Source: JBFMCU01 sp964428225 | GTDB lineage: Bacteria > Planctomycetota > UBA1135 > GCA-002686595 | Length of the DNA: 64,000 bases | Assembly (NCBI GenBank): GCA_964428225.1 | Contig: CAYRXS010000001.1 | Location: forward strand, 1 to 64,000 | Reading direction: 5' to 3' | In this document: positions 43,916 to 51,916 of the stretch, one piece after another | Position numbering within the stretch: position 1 is the stretch's first letter | Layout of the letters: each line of letters opens with the position of its first letter | Program-made: the position numbers and the translations under genes | The notes under the pieces: generated by a model | What the model saw: only the letters and a program-made list of their open reading frames with translations | Database searches by the model: none | What the model was told of the DNA's origin: nothing

Positions 43916-44932
43916 ATGAAGCACCGTATCGAGCCCTCGAGCCTCACGCGACGCGGAGCGGTGTACTCCGTTCTCATCGCGCTGGCCGCGCTCGTGCTCG
44001 CGGCGCTCCCCGCGGGCAACGTGGCCCAGAACCGTCCCTCCGATCTCGAGCAGAAGCGCGAGCGGTGGAAGCAGATGAGTGAGGAGGAACGCACCCTCCT
44101 TCGCGAACGCTTCGAGCAGTGGAAGCGCATGACTCCCGAGCGGCGGAAGGAGCTCTCCGAGCGCGCCCGCAACCTCGAGCTCCTCGAGCGAGGGCTCTAC
44201 CAGACGCCGCCGCCGAAGCTGAAGGAGAAGCTCAAGGGCCGGACTCGCGAGGAATGCCGCGGAGAGATGCACCGCTACATGCGGGATCACTCCTCGGACC
44301 TCGGCCGGCACATGCGCGACAAGATGCCTCCGGAGCTCCTCGAGCGCCTGGAGCAGGCCTCTCCCGAAGAGCGCTGGAAGATGCTCCACGATCACGTCCG
44401 CAACCGTCCCGACGATCCGGAGCGACGCAAGAAGCACTCCCGGTTCCTCGACCGGCTCGCGCAGGAGCTCGACCTCTCCGAGGAGGAGAAGGAGCGGATC
44501 CTCGCCCTGCCGCACGATCGACAAAGGGAGGCGATGCTCGATCTGCACTACCGGGTGATCCTCGCGCGGGTGGAGGAGCACGGGCTCCCCGAGGGAATCT
44601 CCGCGGAGGACTGGGAGCGCTGGGTGAAGCTACCTCCCCGCGAGCTGATGGTCCGGCTACGGGCCATCCCCGACCTGCCCGAGCACATGCGGGGTTTCTT
44701 CGGGGGCCGACGCGGACCGGGAGGATTCGACCGGGGGCGGGGCGACGGGCGACGAGGATCGGGCGACGGCCGGGGAGGGCGAGGTGACGGCCGGGGAGAG
44801 CGAGGTGACGACCGCCGCCGCGGCGAACGCTCCGGATCGGACGGCGAAACACCTCCGTCCGACCGGGGAGGACCGCCCCGTCGGACGGGAAACGGCTCGG
44901 AATCCGGACGGCGCGGCGACGGACGACTCTAG
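43916..44932 (+). CDS. DUF3106-like exported protein with Arg-Gly tail
   Basis: 338 residues. A signal peptide or anchor at about 12-38 is followed by two helical repeats typical of DUF3106 (RERWKQMSEEERTLLRERFEQWKRMTPERRKELSERA). A longer charged helical region follows, then a disordered Arg/Gly/Asp-rich tail (about 262-338), partly built from a 21-bp DNA repeat. It is probably periplasmic. AGGAGG eight bases before the ATG gives a good start. It directly follows the anti-sigma gene, so it is probably part of that envelope-response operon; the actual role is unknown. Confidence 0.68.
   Translation: MKHRIEPSSLTRRGAVYSVLIALAALVLAALPAGNVAQNRPSDLEQKRERWKQMSEEERTLLRERFEQWKRMTPERRKELSERARNLELLERGLYQTPPPKLKEKLKGRTREECRGEMHRYMRDHSSDLGRHMRDKMPPELLERLEQASPEERWKMLHDHVRNRPDDPERRKKHSRFLDRLAQELDLSEEEKERILALPHDRQREAMLDLHYRVILARVEEHGLPEGISAEDWERWVKLPPRELMVRLRAIPDLPEHMRGFFGGRRGPGGFDRGRGDGRRGSGDGRGGRGDGRGERGDDRRRGERSGSDGETPPSDRGGPPRRTGNGSESGRRGDGRL
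44765..44806 (+). repeat. 21-bp tandem repeat, two copies
   Basis: Two adjacent 21-bp units (44765-44785 and 44786-44806) differ at one base and encode DGRGGRG and DGRGERG. They build part of the Arg-Gly tail of the DUF3106-like protein, and a decayed third unit follows. Such in-frame repeats can change length by slippage. Confidence 0.75.
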
Positions 44933-44963
44933 AGCCGCCGCGCGGCGCTAGAATTCCGCGCCG

Positions 44964-46139
44964 ATGTCCGACCCTTCCGACCCCGTCTCCTCGCGCGTCC
45001 ACATCCCCACCGCGAAGGTGGATCGCGTGCTCCACGTCGCCGACCGCGTGGTGATCGATCTGCGCAGCCCCGCGGAGTTCGCGGAGGACCACGTGCCCGG
45101 CGCCCACAACGTGCCGCTGTTCGACGACGTCGAGCGCGCGGTGGTCGGAACCCTCTATCGACAGAGCTCGCCGCAGGCCGCCTTCGAGGAGGGGCGCGCG
45201 CGGACGGTGGAGCGGATCGGAGGTCTCGTCCGGGAGATCGCGACGATCGCCGCCTGGACGTCGCCCGACGCCGACCTCGAGAGGATCGTCGAGCGCATGT
45301 GCGCGGGCGGTATCGCGGCCCTCGAGGGCGGGCTCGAGCCGGCGTCGATCGCCGAGCTGCCCGACCGCCCCGTCGCCCTCTACTGCTGGCGCGGCGGGTT
45401 GCGCTCGCGAAGCGTGGTGGCCCTCCTGCGCGAGGTCGGGCTCTCCCGGGCGCTGTGTCTTGACGGGGGATACCGAACCTATCGGCGCTTCGTGCGGGAG
45501 CGCCTGGAGGAGTGGGAGGCGCCGGCGACCTTCGTCCTGCGCGGGCTCACCGGGGTGGGCAAGACGCTCGTCCTGCGGGAGCTCGAGCGCCTGCGTCCCG
45601 GCTGGACCCTGGACCTCGAGCGCCTCGCGGGACACCGCAGCTCGATCCTCGGCATGGTGGGGCTCGAGCCCTGCACCCAGAAGACGTTCGACTCCCGTCT
45701 CGTCGAGCGTCTCGACCGCGGCTTTCCGGGGCTTTGTGTGATGGAAGGCGAGAGCCGCAAGGTGGGCGACGTCATCCTGCCGCCCCGCGTGTGGTCCGCC
45801 CTGAGCGGCGGCACGGACCTCGAGCTCGTCGCTACCGAACGGTGTCGCGTCGAGGTGCTCGTCGAGGACTATCTCGCTCACGAGGAGAACCGGTCGGAGC
45901 TCGTCGAGCGGCTGCCGTTCATCGAACGGCGTCTCGGCGAGCGCAAGTGGGCGGGGGTGCTCGTCGGGCTCCTGGAGAGCAACCGCGAGGACGAGCTCGT
46001 GCGGCTGCTGCTCGAGCACTACTACGATCCCCTCTATCGCCACTCCGAAGGCGGGCACGCCTACGCGACGAGCATCGACTCCGCGAATCCCGCCCGGGCC
46101 GCGGAGGCCATCGCGAGCTGGATCGAGGCGCGCCGCTAG
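44964..46139 (+). CDS. selU: tRNA 2-selenouridine synthase SelU (MnmH)
   Basis: 391-residue enzyme that converts 2-thiouridine at wobble position 34 to 2-selenouridine by way of a geranylated intermediate. The N-terminal rhodanese domain has the active Cys in LYCWRGGLRSRS (C141). The C-terminal part carries a P-loop GLTGVGKT (194-201). The opening DLRSPAEFAEDHVPGAHNVP is characteristic. It overlaps the convergent alpha/beta hydrolase gene by four bases. No selD is present in the window, so selenophosphate supply must be encoded elsewhere. Confidence 0.92.
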   Translation: MSDPSDPVSSRVHIPTAKVDRVLHVADRVVIDLRSPAEFAEDHVPGAHNVPLFDDVERAVVGTLYRQSSPQAAFEEGRARTVERIGGLVREIATIAAWTSPDADLERIVERMCAGGIAALEGGLEPASIAELPDRPVALYCWRGGLRSRSVVALLREVGLSRALCLDGGYRTYRRFVRERLEEWEAPATFVLRGLTGVGKTLVLRELERLRPGWTLDLERLAGHRSSILGMVGLEPCTQKTFDSRLVERLDRGFPGLCVMEGESRKVGDVILPPRVWSALSGGTDLELVATERCRVEVLVEDYLAHEENRSELVERLPFIERRLGERKWAGVLVGLLESNREDELVRLLLEHYYDPLYRHSEGGHAYATSIDSANPARAAEAIASWIEARR

Positions 46140-47017
46140 ACGGGCCACTCTCCGCCGAGGAAGCGCTCCACGGCGGGAAAGAACCGCTCGGGTCGCTCGA
46201 TCCACGGCATGTGGCCCGCCTCCTCGAAGACCATCAGCCGCGCGTCGGGCAGGCAGCGAATCCACTCCTCGGATCCCTCGAGCGGCACGGGATCCTCCGC
46301 GCCGTGAATGCCGAGAGTGGGGACGGCGAGCTCGCCGAAGTCACCGGTCCAGTCGAAGTTCCCCTGCATCTCGATCACCCGTCGGCCCTGGTCGTTGACA
46401 CGGTCGGCGTCGAGATTCGGCTCGACGCAGGGCGAGCTGCGCATGCGCTCGAGGCAGCCCGGGTCCGCGACCCACGCGCGAAAGAACAGATCGTGGACCG
46501 CCCGGCACCAGGCGAGAGGATTCCGCTCCTTCACCCCCTCGCGGCGCCACCGCTCGAGACGGGCGAGCCGCTCTCCGTCCACCCGTCCGGCGAAGCGGTT
46601 CAGGAACTCCTCGAAGTAGGGACTCGCCTTCGGAGCCGAGGGTCCAACGAGGACCAGCCGGTCCACGCGATCGGGGTGTTCGAGCGCATAGCGCGCGGCC
46701 AGCCCCGCGTGGTAGGACCAGCCGAGGATCGACATCGTCTCCACGGAGAGAGCGTCTCGGAGGGCCTCGAGGTCGGCGAGGTCCCGCTCCAGACCGAGCC
46801 GCGACGGATCCTCGACCGCCGACGAACGACCGCGGCCCCGCAAGTCGTAGGCGACGAGAGAGCGACTCTCCGCCAGGGCCTCGATGTCCGCGGCCATCCA
46901 GCTCGCGGAGGGGGTGAGCAGCGTGGAGGGGCCTCCTCCCCGGACGGAGTAGTGGAGGCGAAGGCCGTCGAAGGTGGTGACGGTCCCTTCGCCGGCTCTG
47001 GGGCTGGGGGCGGACAT
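46136..47017 (-). CDS. Alpha/beta hydrolase
   Basis: 293-residue alpha/beta-fold hydrolase. The oxyanion and fold landmarks YDLRGRGRSS and the nucleophile elbow ILGWSYHAG (S101) are present; the usual G-x-S-x-G has His at the last position. The acid and base are probably the Asp in HGAEDPVPLEG and the His in EEAGHMPWIERPERFF. The substrate is unknown. The gene lies just downstream of a truncated GyrI-like remnant, from which it seems to have inherited its upstream region. Confidence 0.8.
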   Translation of the reverse strand: MSAPSPRAGEGTVTTFDGLRLHYSVRGGGPSTLLTPSASWMAADIEALAESRSLVAYDLRGRGRSSAVEDPSRLGLERDLADLEALRDALSVETMSILGWSYHAGLAARYALEHPDRVDRLVLVGPSAPKASPYFEEFLNRFAGRVDGERLARLERWRREGVKERNPLAWCRAVHDLFFRAWVADPGCLERMRSSPCVEPNLDADRVNDQGRRVIEMQGNFDWTGDFGELAVPTLGIHGAEDPVPLEGSEEWIRCLPDARLMVFEEAGHMPWIERPERFFPAVERFLGGEWPV

Positions 47018-47037
47018 GCGACGTCGGGGGCGAGCAT

Positions 47038-47172
47038 CCTACCGGCTACGCCCCGCCCCGGGACGACGAGATGGCTCGCGGGGGAGATCTCGAGCCGGAT
47101 CGGCTGTTTGGGGGTCGCGTACTCGGGCTTGTGTTCCTTGACGAGGTCGAGCTTCGCGGGAGGGGGCGTCAT
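47038..47172 (-). pseudogene. 5' remnant of a GyrI-like small-molecule-binding protein gene
   Basis: The start codon overlaps the AraC/GyrI regulator stop (ATGA). About 45 codons (LDLVKEHKPEYATPKQPIRLEI, then ASHLVVPGRGVAG) closely resemble the beginning of stand-alone GyrI-like proteins, normally about 200 residues. Recognisable similarity then stops. The frame runs on into the alpha/beta hydrolase gene in a different frame, ending only at 46600 without meaning. This looks like a deletion that removed most of a regulator-linked gene. Confidence 0.6.
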
Positions 47173-48074
47173 CGGCTCTTCTCCTTCGTCACGGGGATCC
47201 ACACCTCGGTGAGGAAGTCTTCGGGCTCGGTGACGTTCGGGTCGTTGAGATAGAGCTCCAGACACGGGCCCGGCCGGGGCTCGCGGCCCGAGCCCGGGAG
47301 CCACCCTCCCATGACCGCCTCGTAGGTGCGGCCCAGCTCCTCGTAGGGCCCCTCGTGGATCGTCACCGCAAAAGCCCCCTCGGGGGTGTCCTGGACGGCG
47401 AGGGGCGGGGTGACCTCGGCTCCCTCCGCGACCGACAGGCAGGCGTCGTACCGCAGCTTCTCCGGCGGGGTGATGGCGGGATCGTCGTAGCTCAGCCCGA
47501 AGAAGGTGCAGTCCGGGCTCATCAGCCCCTCCGACGCGGCCAGGCCGCAGAGCTCCTCCCAAACCTCGCCCACCTCCTCGTACGGGCCGACGTGACGCAG
47601 GTAGACGGCCTTGGCCGGTTCGCGGTGCTCGACACGGACTTCCATCGCTTCGGTTCCTTCTCTCAGGGGAGTGAAGCCTCCCGCGGAGGCCTCGGGGTCG
47701 TAGTGGACGTTCGACGGGGTCGGAGCCCGTGCCGCCGAGCGCTTCGTCCTGCGAAACCGCCCCGGAGGATCTCCGAAGGTGGTTCGGAACGAGCGCGTGA
47801 AGGACTCCTGCGTCTCGTACCCCGCATCCAGGGCCACATCGATGACGGGCCTCTCCGTGTGCATAAGCTGATGGGCGGCCCGCTCGAGCCGGAGCCGGCG
47901 AACGTGGGCCATCACCGACTCGCCGACCATCCCGGAGAAGATCCGGTGAAAGTGGAAGGGCGAGAAGCGCGCGATCTCCGCCAGGGCTCCCAGGGAGAGC
48001 TCCTCGTCGAGATGGCGCTGGATGTGGCCCAGGACGCGCAGGATCCGACGGCGGTAGGTCTCGCGATTCGTCAT
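47169..48074 (-). CDS. AraC-family regulator with GyrI-like effector domain
   Basis: 301 residues. The N-terminal AraC DNA-binding domain (about 1-110) has both helix-turn-helix units: LSLGALAEIARFSPFHFHRIF and PVIDVALDAGYETQESFTRSFRTTFG. The C-terminal half (about 135-301) is a GyrI/SbmC-like (AraC_E_bind) ligand-binding domain as in Rob and SoxS relatives. The ATG at 48074 is fixed by GGAGG five bases upstream. Its stop overlaps the start of a truncated GyrI-like gene, which was probably its co-transcribed partner. Confidence 0.88.
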   Translation of the reverse strand: MTNRETYRRRILRVLGHIQRHLDEELSLGALAEIARFSPFHFHRIFSGMVGESVMAHVRRLRLERAAHQLMHTERPVIDVALDAGYETQESFTRSFRTTFGDPPGRFRRTKRSAARAPTPSNVHYDPEASAGGFTPLREGTEAMEVRVEHREPAKAVYLRHVGPYEEVGEVWEELCGLAASEGLMSPDCTFFGLSYDDPAITPPEKLRYDACLSVAEGAEVTPPLAVQDTPEGAFAVTIHEGPYEELGRTYEAVMGGWLPGSGREPRPGPCLELYLNDPNVTEPEDFLTEVWIPVTKEKSR

Positions 48075-48278
48075 CGCCTCCAGTTTCCCGCAAGGGAGAG
48101 CTTCGCGTCTTGACGGATCTTGCGGAACGGTCTCCGGGATTCGCACGGCCCCCCCTCGCGGTCTTGAGGGATCCGGGGTGGAGCCCTATGCTCTTTCCCT
48201 CGATTGGGCCGGGAATCGGCCCGAGATGCCCCGTCTCACCCCTTCTCTGCCTCCCCGAGGAGGCGGTTTTCGCACCCC

Positions 48279-49757
48279 ATGTGTGGCTTCATCGGTGTCT
48301 ACGGTCCGGAAGGAGTGGATGTGGTGGGGGAGATCTACGAGGGTCTCCTCGCGATCCAGCACCGCGGCCAGGACGCGGCGGGCATCACGACGTTCACCGA
48401 CACGTTCCACGTGAAGAAGGGCGGGGGGCTCGTCCGCGACGTCTTCACGAAGGCGGACGTCGAGCGCCTGAACGGCAACCTGGGGCTCGGGCACGTTCGC
48501 TACCCGACGATCGGAGTGGGGCGCGTGGAGGACGCCCAGCCGTTCCACCTGAACTTCCCCGTTGGGGTAGCGATGGCGCACAACGGGAACGTCACGAACT
48601 TCCAGTGCTTGCGAGATCGCCACGGGCGCAACACCGGGACGCGCCTGAACTCCTCCTGCGATCTCGAGGTCCTGCTGTTCGTGTTCGCCCGCGCCCTCTC
48701 GCGGGGCGGGCAACCCGGGGGGCTCCTGGGCGAGCAGGAGGTCTTCCAGGCGGTCGAGCAGGTCTACGAGGACGTGCAAGGCGCCTATTCCGTGTGCGCG
48801 GTGCTTCCCGACGTCGGGCTGCTCGCGTTTCGCGATCCCTGCGGCATCAAGCCGATCGTCTACGGCCGCAAGCTGGTACGAGACGAGCTGTGGTATGCGG
48901 TCGCCTCGGAGAGCGTCGTCCTCGACGTGGCCGGCTACGAGGACATTCGAGACCTAGGAGCCGGCGAGGCGCTCTTCATCGACACCGAGCGCAACGTCCA
49001 TCGCCAGAAGCTCGCCGACAAGCCCCATCGCCCGTGCGTCTTCGAGCTCGTGTACTTCGCCCGGCCGGACTCCATGCTCGACGAGATCTCCGTCTACAAG
49101 ACGAGATCTCGTTTCGGCCAAGCCATGGCCGAGCAGTGGCGTGCGACCGACGCCCCGACACCGGACGTGATCATCCCGATCCCCGACTCCTCCCGCGACG
49201 CGGCCATGTCCATGGCCGGTGAGCTCGGCCTGCCCTACCGGGAAGGGCTGGTGAAGAATCGCTACATCGGGCGGACCTTCATCATGCCGGACCAGAGCTC
49301 CCGGCAGTCGTCCGTGCGCCGCAAGCTGAACGCGATCCCCCTCGAGTTCGAGGACAAGAATGTCCTGCTCGTGGACGATTCGATCGTGCGGGGCAACACC
49401 GCGCGCCGGATCGTCCGGATGGCGCGCGATGCGGGGGCGAAGCGCGTCTACCTCGCGATCTCCAGCCCGCCGCTGGTGTCGCCGTGTCCCTACGGGATCG
49501 ACATGGCCACGAAGACGGAATTCATCGCCGCCGGCCACTCCCCCTCGGACGTGGCCCGGTTGCTCGAGGCCGACTACGTCATGTACCTCGATCGCCCGGC
49601 GATGAACGATGCCGCGCGGGTGGGGAACCCGGAGATCGAGGACTTCTGCAACGCCTGCTTCACCGGCGAGTATCCCACCGGGGACATCTCCCCGGAGGTG
49701 CTCGAGTCGATCGGGGGGGAGCGGGACGCGAGCCAGCAGAAGACCTTCGGCTTCTGA
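48279..49757 (+). CDS. purF: Amidophosphoribosyltransferase
   Basis: First enzyme of purine synthesis, 492 residues. Glutaminase domain: the nucleophile is C2 in MCGFIGVYG, exposed directly after the initiator Met, so no propeptide. The phosphoribosyltransferase domain contains LLVDDSIVRGNT. Cysteines matching the [4Fe-4S] ligands of the Bacillus-type enzyme are visible in HRPCVFEL, VSPCPYG and IEDFCNACF. The chosen ATG is the only start that puts Cys at position 2. A tRNA gene follows on the other strand. Confidence 0.94.
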   Translation: MCGFIGVYGPEGVDVVGEIYEGLLAIQHRGQDAAGITTFTDTFHVKKGGGLVRDVFTKADVERLNGNLGLGHVRYPTIGVGRVEDAQPFHLNFPVGVAMAHNGNVTNFQCLRDRHGRNTGTRLNSSCDLEVLLFVFARALSRGGQPGGLLGEQEVFQAVEQVYEDVQGAYSVCAVLPDVGLLAFRDPCGIKPIVYGRKLVRDELWYAVASESVVLDVAGYEDIRDLGAGEALFIDTERNVHRQKLADKPHRPCVFELVYFARPDSMLDEISVYKTRSRFGQAMAEQWRATDAPTPDVIIPIPDSSRDAAMSMAGELGLPYREGLVKNRYIGRTFIMPDQSSRQSSVRRKLNAIPLEFEDKNVLLVDDSIVRGNTARRIVRMARDAGAKRVYLAISSPPLVSPCPYGIDMATKTEFIAAGHSPSDVARLLEADYVMYLDRPAMNDAARVGNPEIEDFCNACFTGEYPTGDISPEVLESIGGERDASQQKTFGF

Positions 49758-49819
49758 GCCCGGGCGGAGGCTTCCCGTCCCGGTCGGCCTTCGGGGGCCC
49801 GTGGAGCCGGCCCCGGGGG

Positions 49820-49896
49820 TGGTGCGCCCGACAGGATTCGAACCTGTGACCTTCTGCTCCGGAGGCAGACACTCTATCCAGCTGAGCTACGGGCGC
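49820..49896 (-). tRNA. tRNA-Arg (anticodon CCG)
   Basis: Complete cloverleaf on the minus strand. The acceptor stem is GCGCCCG paired with CGGGCGC, followed by discriminator A and an encoded CCA (49820-49822). The anticodon arm is TCTGC-CTCCGGA-GCAGA with anticodon CCG, reading Arg codon CGG. The T arm ACAGG-TTCGAAT-CCTGT is perfect. It suits the codon use of this GC-rich genome. Confidence 0.96.
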
Positions 49897-49912
49897 CTGG
49901 AGGGGGGCGGCT

Positions 49913-49940
49913 AGTGTGCTTCTCGGGCCGGAAGTGTCAA
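49913..49940 (-). promoter_or_regulatory. Possible tRNA-Arg promoter
   Basis: On the minus strand a perfect TTGACA (49940-49935) lies 16 bp before CACACT (49918-49913), a weak -10. The predicted start, about 49905, is only some nine bases before the tRNA 5' end. Confidence 0.4.
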
Positions 49941-50063
49941 AAACAATCGCCGCCTCGGACGTTCGGATCGGCCCTGAATGCTCGCTTGCGGGGCAGGCCG
50001 GGTCGGACCCCGAGCGAGAGGGGCAATGAGGAGGATCGCCCGGAATCAGGCCGATTTGTGACC

Positions 50064-50093
50064 TTGACGGTTTCCGGGGGTTCCACTTACGAT
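50064..50093 (+). promoter_or_regulatory. Promoter upstream of the type-3-repeat protein gene
   Basis: TTGACG at 50064-50069 and TACGAT at 50088-50093 are 18 bp apart (five and four of six consensus bases). Transcription would begin near 50100, which argues against the in-frame ATG at 50092 and for the ATG at 50161. The 49758-50160 stretch holds this promoter, the tRNA gene and its promoter, and no other gene that I can support. Confidence 0.4.
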
Positions 50094-50160
50094 GAGTTCA
50101 CGCAAAGGGCCCCAGGTTCTGGCTGTCCCCAAGGGTTGGGCTCTGGGTCCACCCCCACCG

Positions 50161-51111
50161 ATGCTCCCCGATCACCAAGGTAGGTCTCGCACAGGGAATC
50201 GGGCGCTCCGGGCTCCATGGCCCGCGGCGCTCGGCATCGGATTCCCCACCCTCTTGCTCGCCGTGGTCGGCACCGTTCTCGTCACCGGCATGCGGCAAAG
50301 CCCGACCCTCGCCGCCTTCGGTGGCCTTGGCCAGGACTTGGACGACGACGGGCTGTCGGACATTCAGGAAGAGGTCCTCTGTACCTCCCCCGTTCTGCCT
50401 GACACCGACGGGGACGAATACTCCGACCTCGAGGAGATCACCCGGCAGAGCGACCCCAGGAGCCGTTTCGACTTTCCCGGCCCCCACAGCCCGAAGACGG
50501 GCATGGTAGGGCGGGTGATCGGCGGCGGGCTGACGACCCTGTTCGCCCTCTACGTCGAGGGGGGGAACATGGCCGAGCTGGAGTTCCAGTTCGGCATCTC
50601 CTACCGCGGCACCGTGGTTCCTCTGGACCTCGGCGCCTACCAGGGGGCCACTCACGTCTCGCTCCACAACGCCAAGCAGAGCGCGGACAAGATCCTCGTC
50701 CTCGAGACCTGCATTCCCGACGCGATCATCCACGCCTACGGCTCCCTCTCCTTCTGGGGGATCCACCGCGGGGACGGCAGCGGCTCCGGGGACTCGGCCA
50801 CCGCCCTGAACCTGACCAGCTTCCTGGGCCATACCCTCAGCATCGAGCCCTCCCCGATCTCGGTGGGGCACGGCGAGGGGGTGATCAACCGGCCGATCGA
50901 GTCGGGCTCCGCCATCCCCGGCGACTGGAGCGGAGGCGAGATCTGCTGGCAGAAGACGACCCTCGTCGGCGTCAACGGCGCCTCGATCATCTACGAGGTC
51001 GAGGATGCCGCATGCGAGCAGATGGATACCTACTGCAAGCCCGTGGATTGCGAAGCCACGGTAGGCTCGATCATCGAGCTCGTGGACCCCGGAGCCCTGA
51101 TCGGCGGCTAG
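50161..51111 (+). CDS. Membrane-anchored/secreted protein with Ca-binding type-3 repeats
   Basis: 316 residues from the ATG at 50161; an ATG at 50092 would add 23 residues but lies within the predicted promoter. A hydrophobic segment at about 22-44 is a signal-anchor. Residues 55-90 carry two thrombospondin-type-3-like acidic loops (DLDDDGLSD and DTDGDEYSD), usual calcium sites in secreted planctomycete proteins. The rest (about 100-316) is a beta-rich domain with a few Cys residues and no family I recognise. It is followed by an ECF sigma gene after about 200 bp. Confidence 0.6.
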   Translation: MLPDHQGRSRTGNRALRAPWPAALGIGFPTLLLAVVGTVLVTGMRQSPTLAAFGGLGQDLDDDGLSDIQEEVLCTSPVLPDTDGDEYSDLEEITRQSDPRSRFDFPGPHSPKTGMVGRVIGGGLTTLFALYVEGGNMAELEFQFGISYRGTVVPLDLGAYQGATHVSLHNAKQSADKILVLETCIPDAIIHAYGSLSFWGIHRGDGSGSGDSATALNLTSFLGHTLSIEPSPISVGHGEGVINRPIESGSAIPGDWSGGEICWQKTTLVGVNGASIIYEVEDAACEQMDTYCKPVDCEATVGSIIELVDPGALIGG

Positions 51112-51310
51112 CGAACCGCGGCCCGGCCGGAAGTTGCTGGAAAACCATTCCGGCGCCCTCGTGCCCTCTTCGTGGGGCGAGAACGGGGCTCCCGAGTCCA
51201 GAGATCGGCCCGGAACGGGTTGAAACCCGCGTTTCGCCGCCACTCGGGTAGGCTTGGGGGAACCCCCATCGCCGTTTTCGCGTCCAAGATCTTGCCGAGG
51301 TCTCTACCCG

Positions 51311-51904
51311 ATGAACCCCGACCCCGATGCCGAGCTCGTCCTCGGCTGCCAGCGGAAGGACCCCACCAGGCTGGAAGGTGAATTCCGGCTGTTGTATGAC
51401 CGGTACAAGGACCGGATCTACAACGTGTGCTATCGGATCACGGGGAACGCCTCGGATGCCCTGGACGCCTCCCAGGAGACTTTCGGGATCATCTTCCGCC
51501 GCGTGGGAGAATTCCGGTTCCAGTCCCGCTTCTCGAGCTGGGTGTACCGGATTGCCGTGAACGCGAGCATCGACCTCCGCCGTCGGGCCCGAACCCGGCG
51601 CCTCGCCTCTCTCGACACCTTCCAGGAGGCCCGCACCTCGGAGATCTCCGACGATGCGGTCGAGATGCCCAGCGAGGCGGCCTCCCGCCGGGAGCTCGAG
51701 GCGGAGATCCAGCGGGCGATCTGCAGGCTCTCCGACAAGCTCCGGGCCATCATCGTGCTGCGCTACAACCAGAATCTCTCCTATGAAGAGGTGGCCGAAA
51801 CCCTCCAGATTTCCCTGGGAACGGTGAAATCTCGACTTTCTAGGGCTCATGAAGCCCTTGATCGGGAACTTACACCGCTCTTGGACCGTCACTATCTCGG
51901 TTGA
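51311..51904 (+). CDS. ECF-type RNA polymerase sigma factor (second copy)
   Basis: 197-residue ECF sigma factor. Region 2 is seen in FRLLYDRYKDRIYNVCYRITGNASDALDASQETFGIIFRR and SRFSSWVYRIAVNASIDLRRR. Region 4 is seen in YNQNLSYEEVAETLQISLGTVKSRLSRAHEAL. It is RpoE-like in pattern and followed 12 bp later by its probable anti-sigma factor, then an RseB-like lipoprotein, so an envelope-stress role is likely by analogy. Confidence 0.9.
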   Translation: MNPDPDAELVLGCQRKDPTRLEGEFRLLYDRYKDRIYNVCYRITGNASDALDASQETFGIIFRRVGEFRFQSRFSSWVYRIAVNASIDLRRRARTRRLASLDTFQEARTSEISDDAVEMPSEAASRRELEAEIQRAICRLSDKLRAIIVLRYNQNLSYEEVAETLQISLGTVKSRLSRAHEALDRELTPLLDRHYLG

Positions 51905-51916
51905 GCATTACAGCCC

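Noticed and set aside
46600..47037. The remainder of the frame continuing from the GyrI-like remnant
   Set aside because: Past about codon 45 it is an out-of-frame reading of the alpha/beta hydrolase gene, Pro/Ser/Arg-rich with no similarity to GyrI.
49914..50183. An 89-codon open frame after the tRNA gene
   Set aside because: It crosses the promoter of the following gene, has no ribosome-binding site and no similarity, and looks like a chance frame.
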